From contig DHQX01000019.1 in assembly GCA_002411105.1 (NCBI GenBank), positions 10,615 to 23,574 on the forward strand: a DNA stretch of 12,960 nt. Direction: 5' to 3'. The position numbers were made by a program, and so were the translations under genes. Source of the stretch: Christensenella sp. UBA5327 (GTDB taxonomy: Bacteria; Bacillota; Clostridia; Christensenellales; Aristaeellaceae). Positions 1 through 7,044 of the stretch are shown here, piece by piece. The number at the start of each line of letters is the position of its first letter. The stretch's first letter is position 1. The notes under the pieces were generated by a model. The model had not been told where the DNA came from. It saw only the letters and a list, made by a program, of their open reading frames with translations, and did no database searches.

Positions 1-49
1 GCGCCATGGCGCATGCCCCGGACTCTACTCAGTTTTCAGGAGGCAAGGC

Positions 50-955
50 ATGAAGAAAAACAAGGCAGCCATCGCGATATTCATCACCCCCGCCTTGCTG
101 TTTTTTTTGGTGATATTCGCGTACCCCATTTTGCGCACGCTGGTGATGAGCTTTTTCCGGGTGGAGAGCGTCACCGCTCCGCTGGCGTCCTGGGCGCCAG
201 TGGGAATAGACAACTATTTAAAGCTCTACAACACGGAGCTTTTCCGCACCTCCATGTGGAACCTGTTTCGCATCTGGGCCATTGGCGGCATTGTGGTGAT
301 GAGCCTGGCGCTGTTGTTTGCGGTGGTCCTTAACAGCGGCATCCGCTTTAAAAAGTTTTTCAGGGCGGTCATTTATCTGCCCAACGTGATCAGCGCCGTG
401 GCCCTGGCTACGATGTGGCTTCAGTACGTGTTTAACACGCGATACGGGCTCCTCACCAATTTTTTCAAGTGGCTGGGCTGGCAGAGCCTGGCCAGCATCC
501 AATGGACGGCGCCGGAATACATGTTTTATTCTCTGCTGTTTGCCTACTGCTTTGGCATGGTGGGCTATCACATGCTGATTTTCTCCAGCGGCATTGAGAA
601 GATTCCCCAGGACATCTACGAAGCGTCCACCATTGACGGCGCCAGCAAGCCCCAGCAGTTCCGCTTTGTGACGATGCCGCTGCTGCGCGGCGTGATAAAG
701 ACCAACATCACCATGTGGTCGATCACCTCAGTTTCCTTCTTTGTCTGGTCACAGCTTTTTTCCACGGTCACCGCCAGCAACCAGACCATCACCCCCATGG
801 TGTATATGTATCTCCAGGTCTTTGGCGCGGGCAACGTGATCACTGAGCGCAACGCGGGCCTTGGGGCAGCGGTGGGCGTGATCATGGCGGTGTGCGTGGT
901 GGCGGTGTTCCTGCTGGTCAATGTGGTGATCAAGCGGGACGACTTTGAGTATTAA
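50..955 (+). CDS. ABC sugar transporter permease, MalF/UgpA type
   Basis: Inner-membrane permease subunit of a carbohydrate ABC importer (CUT1 family), expected to pair with the next gene product and a cytoplasmic ATPase. The 301-residue protein begins with a short basic stretch and a transmembrane helix (about residues 7-35), followed by several more hydrophobic segments. The EAA loop that docks on the ATPase is clear at 190-212: YEASTIDG followed by VTMPLL, with the conserved Glu191, Gly197 and Pro210. Length and layout fit the MalF/UgpA/LacF group. The ATG is preceded by AGGAGG at 38-43 with 6 bases between. The stop is 12 bases before the preferred start of the second permease, so the two are cotranscribed. 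The sugar cannot be told from sequence. The binding protein is not in the window and probably lies upstream; no ATPase gene is present. Confidence 0.93.
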   Translation: MKKNKAAIAIFITPALLFFLVIFAYPILRTLVMSFFRVESVTAPLASWAPVGIDNYLKLYNTELFRTSMWNLFRIWAIGGIVVMSLALLFAVVLNSGIRFKKFFRAVIYLPNVISAVALATMWLQYVFNTRYGLLTNFFKWLGWQSLASIQWTAPEYMFYSLLFAYCFGMVGYHMLIFSSGIEKIPQDIYEASTIDGASKPQQFRFVTMPLLRGVIKTNITMWSITSVSFFVWSQLFSTVTASNQTITPMVYMYLQVFGAGNVITERNAGLGAAVGVIMAVCVVAVFLLVNVVIKRDDFEY

Positions 956-967
956 GGAGTGCGGGCT

Positions 968-1849
968 GTGAATAGGGATTTGAAGCACTACCGCCGGATT
1001 AACTGGAAAAACGAGAGCAAGCTGCTGCCGGGCTATTTGCTGATGGTGCTGTGGCTGATGTTCACGGTTGTATTGATCGGCTGGATTTTTGCGGCCAGTT
1101 TTTCCACCACCAAGGAGATCTTCAAGGGCCAGGCGCTGCAGTTTCCCACGGGGCTGCATTTTGAAAACTATGAGAAGGCCTGGACCAGTCAGAACGTCTC
1201 CACCTTCTTTTTCAACTCCCTGTTTTATGCCTCGGTATCCTCAGTGATTCTGATTTTGGTGGCTGCCCCTGCTGCCTATGCCATCTCGCGCTTCAAGTTC
1301 TTCCTCAACCGCCCGCTGCAGAGCAGCTTTGTGGCGGCGATGGGGGTGCCGGTCACCATGATCATCCTGCCCCTGTTTGGCATTGTGTCAGACCTTCAGC
1401 TGCTAAAACAGGACGTGACCATCAGGCTGCTGCTGATCTTCTTATATGTGGGCATCAATGTGCCCTATGCCACGATATTCCTGCTGACCTTTTTTACCAA
1501 CCTCTCCCGGTCTTATGAGGAGGCGGCGGCCATTGACGGCTGCCCGCCGGTGCGCACCTTCTGGCAGGTGATGCTGCCGCTGGCGCAGCCAGGTGTGGTG
1601 ACGGTGAGCATTTTTAACTTCATCAACGTCTGGAATGAGTATTTCATCTCCCTGATTTTTGCAAGCGGCGACAAGACCAGGCCGGTGGCGGTGGGGCTTT
1701 ATTCCATGATCAATTCCATGCGCTACACAGGCGACTGGGCAGGCATGTTCGCGGCGGTCATCATCGTGTTTTTGCCCACCTTCCTGATGTATATCTTCCT
1801 GTCGGAAAAGATCATCGCGGGCGTCACCGGGGGCGGTGTGAAGGGCTGA
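968..1849 (+). CDS. ABC sugar transporter permease, MalG/UgpE type
   Basis: Second membrane subunit of the CUT1 importer. From the preferred start the protein has 293 residues, with an N-terminal helix (about 22-45) and further hydrophobic segments at roughly 83-108, 120-140, 150-176, 210-232 and 258-278. The ATPase-docking EAA loop lies at 183-204: YEEAAAIDG, then VMLP, with Glu185, Gly191 and Pro204 in canonical positions. I chose the GTG at 968 because AAGGAG (954-959) sits 8 bases upstream; an in-frame GTG at 959 overlaps that same ribosome binding site and is unlikely. The C-terminus ends in a Gly-rich tail (VTGGGVKG) common in MalG-type permeases. A strong hairpin follows 15 bases after the stop, so no enzyme or ATPase gene belongs to this operon downstream. 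Confidence 0.93.
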   Translation: MNRDLKHYRRINWKNESKLLPGYLLMVLWLMFTVVLIGWIFAASFSTTKEIFKGQALQFPTGLHFENYEKAWTSQNVSTFFFNSLFYASVSSVILILVAAPAAYAISRFKFFLNRPLQSSFVAAMGVPVTMIILPLFGIVSDLQLLKQDVTIRLLLIFLYVGINVPYATIFLLTFFTNLSRSYEEAAAIDGCPPVRTFWQVMLPLAQPGVVTVSIFNFINVWNEYFISLIFASGDKTRPVAVGLYSMINSMRYTGDWAGMFAAVIIVFLPTFLMYIFLSEKIIAGVTGGGVKG

Positions 1850-1864
1850 TTTGGAAGCGTTATC

Positions 1865-1899
1865 AAAGGGGCCGTCATCTTGCGGATGGCGGCCCCTTT
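1865..1899. terminator. Bidirectional hairpin terminator between convergent genes
   Basis: Positions 1865-1879 pair with 1885-1899 in a 15-bp stem (one T-G wobble) around the 5-base loop TTGCG; the base is AAAGGGGCCG / CGGCCCCTTT. It lies between the permease stop (1849) and the stop of the convergent gene (1912). The closing A-T pairs give a short U run in either transcript, so it probably ends transcription from both sides. The U tract is short, so efficiency is uncertain. Confidence 0.8.
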
Positions 1900-1911
1900 G
1901 CCTTGAGTGAT

Positions 1912-3888
1912 TTATTCGCTTTTTACCCGGAACTCCAGGTGCTCAGGCGGGGTGGCTTGAGCCGGGTCAAAGGGCTGGCCTGCCGCTTCCGCCTGGGCCT
2001 GTTTCAGGCTCAGCCACAGCTGGGTGAGGGACAGCTCTCCCTCCCTGATATTGGGGACAATGAGCCTGTTCAGGATCTGTTCCGCCTCCTCAAAGCGCCC
2101 CAGTTTAATCAAGGCATCGCAGCGGTACATCTGCATTCTGGGCGACGCGCGCACAGGTGCTGGGCGTGCGTCATAAAACCGCAGCGCATCATCAGGATTG
2201 GCGGTTTCAAGCAGCATGTACATGGCGGGAATCGCAAAGGCGGCCTCCTCTGGCTTAGCGTCTGCCGCGGTGGTAAACCAGGCGGGGGCTTCAGGGTTTC
2301 CTGCCCTGAGCATCGTGTGCCCCAGGGTGTAGCTGGTGTAAGCATCCTCAGGCGCCAGGCTGTGGGCATGGCGCAGCAGTGCTTCGGCATCGTTGAAGCG
2401 CTCATCCGCCAGGCAGGCAGCGCCCAATTGCAGGCAGGCGGCGGCATTGTCCCGCTCAGGGCCTGCGATGGCCCGGGCCAGCCTGTCTAACCAGGGCTTT
2501 TGCAGCATCCAGCTGCGGGGGTTCCCCTCCGGGGCATTAAAAGCGCCTGTTTCAAGCAGCGCCAGCCAGGGCTTTTGCAGTTCGCCCGGGTGCCCAAAGT
2601 CCAGGTGATTACAAAACGGTTTTTCCTGATCCCGCTCCCGGCGCAGGCGCTCCAGCGCGCCCCAGCCATCGCCTGAAAAAAGCAGCGTGGCGGCGGGGGA
2701 GGTGGCCATGGCGTGGGTATCCTCCAGCAGCTTTTCAAGGGCGGCTTCCGGCATCAGGGTGCCCAGGGCCTTTTGGGTTTCGTGAATGGCATCCGGCCAG
2801 GCGCCGTGGATGGCTGCCGGGTCTGCCTGCAGAGGGCCATAGGCCTCCAGCCATTCCCAGGTGGTTTCGGGGGGCATGGGCAGGCACTCATACTGGGTTT
2901 TGGCCAGGCCGGCCTGGATTTCCACATAACGGCCATCATCCGGTGGGGCAGTGAGGAAACGCTGCCAATGGTCGCTTCCCCGGCTTTGCCCCCAGACAAA
3001 GAGCTTGCGCCCCTGGAGCCGGGAGGTAGAAAACTGGCACAGGCCATAGCCCGTTTGATCCAGGTGGCACACGTATTTGCGGGATTTTTCCGGCACTTTC
3101 CAGAAATAATCGATGGAGTCCTGGCTGCGGGTGGGGTAGGTGATGTCTTTGCCCTGGTACTCAGGCACCGGCACCTTCATCACTGTCCCGCCGATGCTGG
3201 AATAGGCGGCGCTGGCATCCACCAGCACCCGGGAGCCCACGTCCTCGGGGACTGCGATGTTGCTCCACCAGTACATGGGTATCACGGCCTTGCCCGGGTT
3301 CGTGATGCGCATGCGGGCAAAAAGCAGCCGGGAATCAGCAGGCAGGAAGAAGTCCATCTGGTACACCACGGCGCGGATGCGCTCAAAGGCGTACATGCGG
3401 AGCACCGGCGTTCCGTCATCCAGCTGGGTCTGTGCTGTAAACAGCGGCTCGCAGGTAAGGGGGGAGTGTCCCACCACGCCGCAGTTCCATTCCACGCCAC
3501 CTGCCAGCCAGGCGTCGCGCACGGCCAGATTGCGGGGGCGAATCGCCGGGTTTTTATACAGCAGCTCCCGCCCCTGCTCCTTGTCAAACAGGGAGCGCAG
3601 CCTGCCGCCATAACCTGGCAAAAACTCTGCCCGCAAAAAACGGTTTTCCAACACCAACGTGTCTATGGGGGTGGGCACCATGGGCTCCTGATAGGCATCC
3701 TGCTGGCGGTAGGGGAAGATGGTGGGCACAAAGCCGTAGCCGATAAACAGCCCATCGTCCTCATCCAGCTTTGCCCGGGTTTGCTGCTGCCCATTTTGGA
3801 TAGGCGCCACTGGCGGCAGCGGGTTTTCCGGGCCCAGGCGGGCGGTGGGCAGGGTGAGGGAGGAGGCCGACAGCACAGAATCTTTCAT
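1912..3888 (-). CDS. DUF5107-like protein with C-terminal TPR-type repeats
   Basis: A 658-residue protein with no signal peptide or membrane segment, so probably cytoplasmic. The N-terminal half (about 45-350) resembles the DUF5107 family, a predicted beta-sandwich related in fold to galactose-mutarotase domains: PGYGGRLRSL at 91-100, GGVEWNCGVVGHSP at 130-143 and TQYECLPMPPETTWEW at 331-346. The C-terminal part (about 480-610) is helical and Ala/Leu-rich with TPR-like pairs, for example ERFNDAEALLRHAHSLAPED and LGRFEEAEQILNRL. The biochemical role of this family is unknown to me; it is often found near sugar-uptake genes, and here it converges on sugar permeases. The ATG follows GAGG (3897-3900) by 8 bases, and a good promoter lies just upstream. 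Family assignment is by recalled motifs, not a search. Members of the family can be much longer, so this is a compact form. Confidence 0.75.
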   Translation of the reverse strand: MKDSVLSASSLTLPTARLGPENPLPPVAPIQNGQQQTRAKLDEDDGLFIGYGFVPTIFPYRQQDAYQEPMVPTPIDTLVLENRFLRAEFLPGYGGRLRSLFDKEQGRELLYKNPAIRPRNLAVRDAWLAGGVEWNCGVVGHSPLTCEPLFTAQTQLDDGTPVLRMYAFERIRAVVYQMDFFLPADSRLLFARMRITNPGKAVIPMYWWSNIAVPEDVGSRVLVDASAAYSSIGGTVMKVPVPEYQGKDITYPTRSQDSIDYFWKVPEKSRKYVCHLDQTGYGLCQFSTSRLQGRKLFVWGQSRGSDHWQRFLTAPPDDGRYVEIQAGLAKTQYECLPMPPETTWEWLEAYGPLQADPAAIHGAWPDAIHETQKALGTLMPEAALEKLLEDTHAMATSPAATLLFSGDGWGALERLRRERDQEKPFCNHLDFGHPGELQKPWLALLETGAFNAPEGNPRSWMLQKPWLDRLARAIAGPERDNAAACLQLGAACLADERFNDAEALLRHAHSLAPEDAYTSYTLGHTMLRAGNPEAPAWFTTAADAKPEEAAFAIPAMYMLLETANPDDALRFYDARPAPVRASPRMQMYRCDALIKLGRFEEAEQILNRLIVPNIREGELSLTQLWLSLKQAQAEAAGQPFDPAQATPPEHLEFRVKSE

Positions 3889-3919
3889 TCATTTTTCCTC
3901 TATCCGTGATGATGATGTG

Positions 3920-3948
3920 ATGATACGCAAAAGGGGCTCTTCAGGCAA
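3920..3948 (-). promoter_or_regulatory. Sigma-A promoter of the DUF5107-like gene
   Basis: On the minus strand TTGCCT (3943-3948) is followed after exactly 17 bases by TATCAT (3920-3925). Transcription would begin near 3913, giving a leader of about 25 bases before the ATG at 3888. Spacing and hexamers are close to consensus. Confidence 0.7.
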
Positions 3949-3952
3949 GTCC

Positions 3953-3981
3953 TTGAGAAAAACAGACAAAAGCGGTATGAT
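3953..3981 (+). promoter_or_regulatory. Sigma-A promoter of the acyltransferase-symporter operon
   Basis: On the plus strand TTGAGA (3953-3958) is followed after exactly 17 bases by TATGAT (3976-3981), so transcription would start near 3988. The -35 box is only four bases from the -35 box of the divergent promoter, so one regulator bound here could affect both genes. It also rules out ATG codons at or before 3980 as the start of the downstream gene in transcripts from this promoter. Confidence 0.72.
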
Positions 3982-4030
3982 GTGTTCAATATTTTGGGGC
4001 GGCGCATCCTGGCCCCTGGGAGGACATGCC

Positions 4031-5197
4031 TTGGCACAACAGGTGAAAGGAGGGCGGCGGCACGCCCTGGCATACCGCGTGGCCCGGGCGCTGGTCACCC
4101 CTTATTTTGTGCGGCGGTTCAACTTCCACACGGGGGCTGAGCCGGACATCGCCGGGCCTTTTTTGCTGGTGATCAACCACGTGACGGAGCTGGATTTCAT
4201 GCTGGCGGGCGCCGCGTTCAGCGCGCCCCTGGCCTTTGTGGTGGGGGATACGCTGTTGACAGCGCCGGTGGTGGGCTGGCTGCTGCGGGTGCTGTTTGGC
4301 ATGATCCCCAAGAACAAGGGCATCGCGGATGCCGGCACCGCCATGGGCATCCTGCGCCGGCTGCGCGGCGGGCAAAACGTGTGCCTGTTTCCCGAAGGGA
4401 ACACCTGCTTTGACGGGCGCACCGGGCCCTTTCCCCAGGGCACGGGCAGCCTGGCCCGGGCGGTTGGGGTGCCGCTGGTCACCTACCGCATCAGCGGCGC
4501 CTACCTGGCCCTGCCCCGGTGGGGAAGGGGCATCAGAACCGGCCGCACCTGCGGCCAGGTGGCGGGGGTGTATCCGCCGGATAAGCTCAAAGCCATGACG
4601 CCCGGGGAGATCAACGCGCTGATCGCCCGGGACCTGTCGGTGGATGCCTATGCCGACCAGATGGCAAGCCCGGTGGCTTACCGGGGGAAAAAACGGGCTG
4701 AGGGGCTGGAGCACGCGCTGTACCTGTGCCCGGGATGCGGCGAGATCGGGAGCCTGGCGGCCCGGGATGACGCCGTCACCTGCAGCGCCTGCGGCCTGCG
4801 GGCGGTGCTGGATGAATACGGCGCCTTTGAGGGCGGCAAGCCCCACCCTCACATCCAGGCCTGGACGGACAGCCAGCGGGCCTGGCTGCACAAACGCGTT
4901 CTAGCGGCCCAGGGCGCGCCGGTGCTTGAGGATCAGGATCAGACGCTGTATGAGCGGGGGGAAGGGCGGCAGCTGCTGCCCGCGGCCCGGGGGAAGCTGG
5001 TCATGGACGCCCAGGAGCTTGCCGTGGGCGAAAAGCGCTTCGCGCTCAGTGAGCTCACCAGCCTTGAAATATACCGCAAGAACATCCTGCTCCTGGCGGC
5101 TTCAGACGGGAAGCGCTATCAGCTGCATTCAAAAAAGCCCTTCAACGCGCTCAAATACCGGGATATGTTCAACATCCTTAAGGCAGAACGGAGGTAG
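4031..5197 (+). CDS. PlsC-like lysophospholipid acyltransferase with zinc ribbon
   Basis: Likely acyl transfer to a lysophospholipid or related acceptor at the membrane. The PlsC-type domain covers about residues 12-200: the catalytic NH(X4)D motif is NHVTELD (His50, Asp55) and the acceptor-binding motif is FPEGNT (120-125). It is followed by a zinc ribbon with Cys233, Cys236, Cys251 and Cys254, and a C-terminal beta-rich domain (about 305-388) that may be PH-like. The frame stays open back to 3845, but the promoter at 3953-3981 puts the RNA start near 3988, and the best start is the TTG at 4031 with GGGAGG (4018-4023) 7 bases upstream. This gives 388 residues, beginning close to the conserved domain as in other family members. 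It is followed after 3 bases by the symporter gene. The acceptor lipid is unknown, and the TTG start is inferred. Confidence 0.85.
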   Translation: MAQQVKGGRRHALAYRVARALVTPYFVRRFNFHTGAEPDIAGPFLLVINHVTELDFMLAGAAFSAPLAFVVGDTLLTAPVVGWLLRVLFGMIPKNKGIADAGTAMGILRRLRGGQNVCLFPEGNTCFDGRTGPFPQGTGSLARAVGVPLVTYRISGAYLALPRWGRGIRTGRTCGQVAGVYPPDKLKAMTPGEINALIARDLSVDAYADQMASPVAYRGKKRAEGLEHALYLCPGCGEIGSLAARDDAVTCSACGLRAVLDEYGAFEGGKPHPHIQAWTDSQRAWLHKRVLAAQGAPVLEDQDQTLYERGEGRQLLPAARGKLVMDAQELAVGEKRFALSELTSLEIYRKNILLLAASDGKRYQLHSKKPFNALKYRDMFNILKAERR

Positions 5198-5200
5198 AAG

Positions 5201-6580
5201 ATGGACTATTCAAATGCCAACACCGCGCTGTGGACCATGTTCATCTGGGCGGGGGTGATCGCGGGCCTGCTGCTGTTGGCCAACATCCTCACCCGGAAAA
5301 TCGCCTTCATCAGAAAGAGCCTGATGCCGGTGGCGGCGCTGGCGGGCTTCCTGCTGCTGGCGTTCAGGGCGACCGGGGTGCTCAACATCCCCCTTCAGCT
5401 ATTGGAGATGGTCACCTACCACGGCATCGCCCTGGGCTTTATCGCCCTCACCCTGCGCACCACCAAGGAGGGCACCGGGGGCATGTTCGCGTTCAGGTCC
5501 GGCGCGCTGATCGTCTCCACCTATCTGGTGCAGGCGATTGTGGGGCTGGTGATCTCCGTCCTCCTGTTCTATACGGTGATGCCGCACTTTTTCCCGGCGT
5601 CAGGCATCCTGGTGCCCATGGCTTTCGGGCAGGGCCCCGGCCAGGCCAACAACGTGGGCAGCAGCTTTGAGCGCATGGGCTTTGTGGGCGGGCGCTCCTT
5701 CGGGCTGTCGCTGGCGGCGGTGGGCTATTTGATTGCCTGCCTGGTGGGCATCAGCTATACCCGGCGGGTCATTCGCCGGCGGCAGCTCACCCGGGTGGAT
5801 CAGCCGGTCATCTCCGGCTCCCTCACCACAGAGATTCTCCAGGATGAGAATGAGGCGCCCCTGTCAGAATCGGTGGACCGTTTGAGCGTGCAGGTGGCGC
5901 TGGTGCTGGTGACCTACCTGTTCACCTTTCTCTTCACCCGGGCCATCGCGCGCCTGATCACAGCGGTTGCCCCCGGCATGGCCGGGATGCTCACCCCGCT
6001 GCTGTGGGGCTTTAACTTCATCACCGGATCGCTCATGGCCATGGCGGTAAAGGCGCTGTTTGGCGGGCTTAAGCGGGCGGGCATCATGACCCGGCAGTAT
6101 CAGAACAATTATCTCCTAAACCGGCTGTCCGGCCTCGCCTTTGACCTGATGATCGTGGCAGGCATCGCCTCCATCGACATCATGGACATGCGGGGGCTGT
6201 GGCTGCCGTTTATCCTGATGGCGCTGGCCGGGGCCATCATCACCTACTGGTATGTGAAGAAGATGACTGCCAGGCTCTCCCCCGGATATGAGGATGAGAG
6301 CTTTGTGGCCATGTACGGGATGCTGACGGGCACCATCTCTTCTGGAATTTTGCCGCTAAGGCAGATTGACCCGGAGTTCAGAACCCCGGCGGCGGATTCC
6401 CTGGTGGTGGGCAGCGGCACCGGCATCCTCTTTGGCGCGCCCATGCTGATCCTGATCGGCCTGGCGCCCACCTCCCAGGGCATGCTGTTTCTCACCATAG
6501 GGCTGTGCGTGGTGTATTTGGCGCTGCTACTGCTGTTCATGCTGGGGCGCAAGGGGATGTTCAAACGCAGCAAGCCATAA
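5201..6580 (+). CDS. GltS-like sodium/glutamate symporter family protein
   Basis: A 459-residue integral membrane protein with about ten or more hydrophobic segments in two halves, as in the GltS family of sodium-coupled glutamate carriers. Two Gly-rich stretches resemble the paired re-entrant loops: FGQGPGQANNVG at 142-153 in the first half, and MYGMLTGTISSG then ILPLRQIDP at 371-391 in the second. The halves are joined by a charged cytoplasmic loop (about 188-228, RRVIRRRQ then an acidic stretch). E. coli GltS has about 400 residues, so this protein is longer at the ends. The ATG has CGGAGGT 6 bases upstream, overlapping the stop region of the acyltransferase gene, so translation is probably coupled. 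Glutamate as substrate is the family default and not proven; another organic anion is possible. Why it is paired with an acyltransferase is unclear. Confidence 0.72.
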   Translation: MDYSNANTALWTMFIWAGVIAGLLLLANILTRKIAFIRKSLMPVAALAGFLLLAFRATGVLNIPLQLLEMVTYHGIALGFIALTLRTTKEGTGGMFAFRSGALIVSTYLVQAIVGLVISVLLFYTVMPHFFPASGILVPMAFGQGPGQANNVGSSFERMGFVGGRSFGLSLAAVGYLIACLVGISYTRRVIRRRQLTRVDQPVISGSLTTEILQDENEAPLSESVDRLSVQVALVLVTYLFTFLFTRAIARLITAVAPGMAGMLTPLLWGFNFITGSLMAMAVKALFGGLKRAGIMTRQYQNNYLLNRLSGLAFDLMIVAGIASIDIMDMRGLWLPFILMALAGAIITYWYVKKMTARLSPGYEDESFVAMYGMLTGTISSGILPLRQIDPEFRTPAADSLVVGSGTGILFGAPMLILIGLAPTSQGMLFLTIGLCVVYLALLLLFMLGRKGMFKRSKP

Positions 6581-6605
6581 CAAAAGGATAAGCGGTGGAG
6601 CACGT

Positions 6606-6634
6606 GGGAAGGGATTCTACAAAAATCCCTTCCC
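6606..6634. terminator. Hairpin between convergent operons, possible terminator
   Basis: GGGAAGGGATT (6606-6616) pairs perfectly with AATCCCTTCCC (6624-6634) across a 7-base loop. It lies 25 bases past the symporter stop and 23 bases past the stop of the convergent VOC gene, the expected place for a shared terminator. Neither side is followed by a U tract, so it may act weakly or protect 3' ends of mRNA instead. Confidence 0.55.
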
Positions 6635-6657
6635 CCGATCCCTTCTGCGCCCCTTTC

Positions 6658-7002
6658 CTATTTCTGTATCACGCAGAAGGGGTTGCCGTCAGGGTCATTC
6701 AAGACCACATAATCGGCATCGTCCTCATAGCGCCAATGCGTGTCCTGCACAGCGCCCAGGGCAATCAGGCGCGCCACCTCTGCCGTCTGGTCATCGGCAA
6801 ACAGGTCCATGTGGTGCCGCCGGGCTTTTTCCGAGGTGACCCGGTTTAAGGACAGCTGGAAGCCTTCTCCCTCCCGGGGCACCAGGATGGCCCAATCCTC
6901 ACTGGGGGGATATTTGGGGCGGTAGTCCAGGGCCTGGCTCCAGAAACGAACCGCACGGGGGATGTCCCTTACCCCCCAGACGATGGCGCCCAGTGAAAGC
7001 AT
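6658..7002 (-). CDS. VOC superfamily (glyoxalase/bleomycin-resistance fold) protein
   Basis: A 114-residue soluble protein with the two beta-alpha-beta-beta-beta modules of the vicinal oxygen chelate fold. Module one starts at LGAIVWGVRDIPRAVRFWSQ (4-23); the second has HHMDLFADD (68-76) and ends with LNDPDGNPFCVIQK (101-114), the familiar VOC C-terminal signature. His69 could be a metal ligand, but the usual N-terminal ligand on strand one is replaced by hydrophobic residues and the final acidic ligand is not evident, so it may be a binding protein rather than a metalloenzyme. The ATG has AAAGGAGG (7008-7015) upstream. It begins 42 bases after the stop of the 799-residue protein gene with no visible terminator or promoter between, so it is probably the last gene of the signalling operon. 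The substrate is unknown. Confidence 0.8.
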   Translation of the reverse strand: MLSLGAIVWGVRDIPRAVRFWSQALDYRPKYPPSEDWAILVPREGEGFQLSLNRVTSEKARRHHMDLFADDQTAEVARLIALGAVQDTHWRYEDDADYVVLNDPDGNPFCVIQK

Positions 7003-7044
7003 GGCGGCCTCCTTTAAGTGATCAGGCCATCAGGGAGTTGAGAT

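Noticed and set aside
2713..3909. Open frame of 398 codons on the plus strand opposite the DUF5107-like gene
   Set aside because: It mirrors the codon bias of the real minus-strand gene, is rich in His/Gly/Gln, has no recognisable motif and would be antisense to a well-supported gene.
3946..3955. Short inverted repeat CAAGTCCTTG between the divergent -35 boxes
   Set aside because: The symmetry arises from the two facing TTG parts of the -35 boxes; arms of four bases are too short to call an operator.
4026..4046. Six-codon ORF starting at ATG 4026 just before the acyltransferase
   Set aside because: The GGGAGG is only two bases from this ATG, too close, while it is well spaced for the TTG at 4031.
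3986..4891. Open frame of 301 codons on the minus strand inside the acyltransferase gene
   Set aside because: Low-complexity His/Arg/Ala/Pro composition typical of the antisense of GC-rich genes; the plus-strand frame has clear PlsC motifs.
7003..7044. Possible terminator between the 799-residue gene and the VOC gene
   Set aside because: The repeated ATCAGG units there are direct, not inverted, so no stable hairpin forms.
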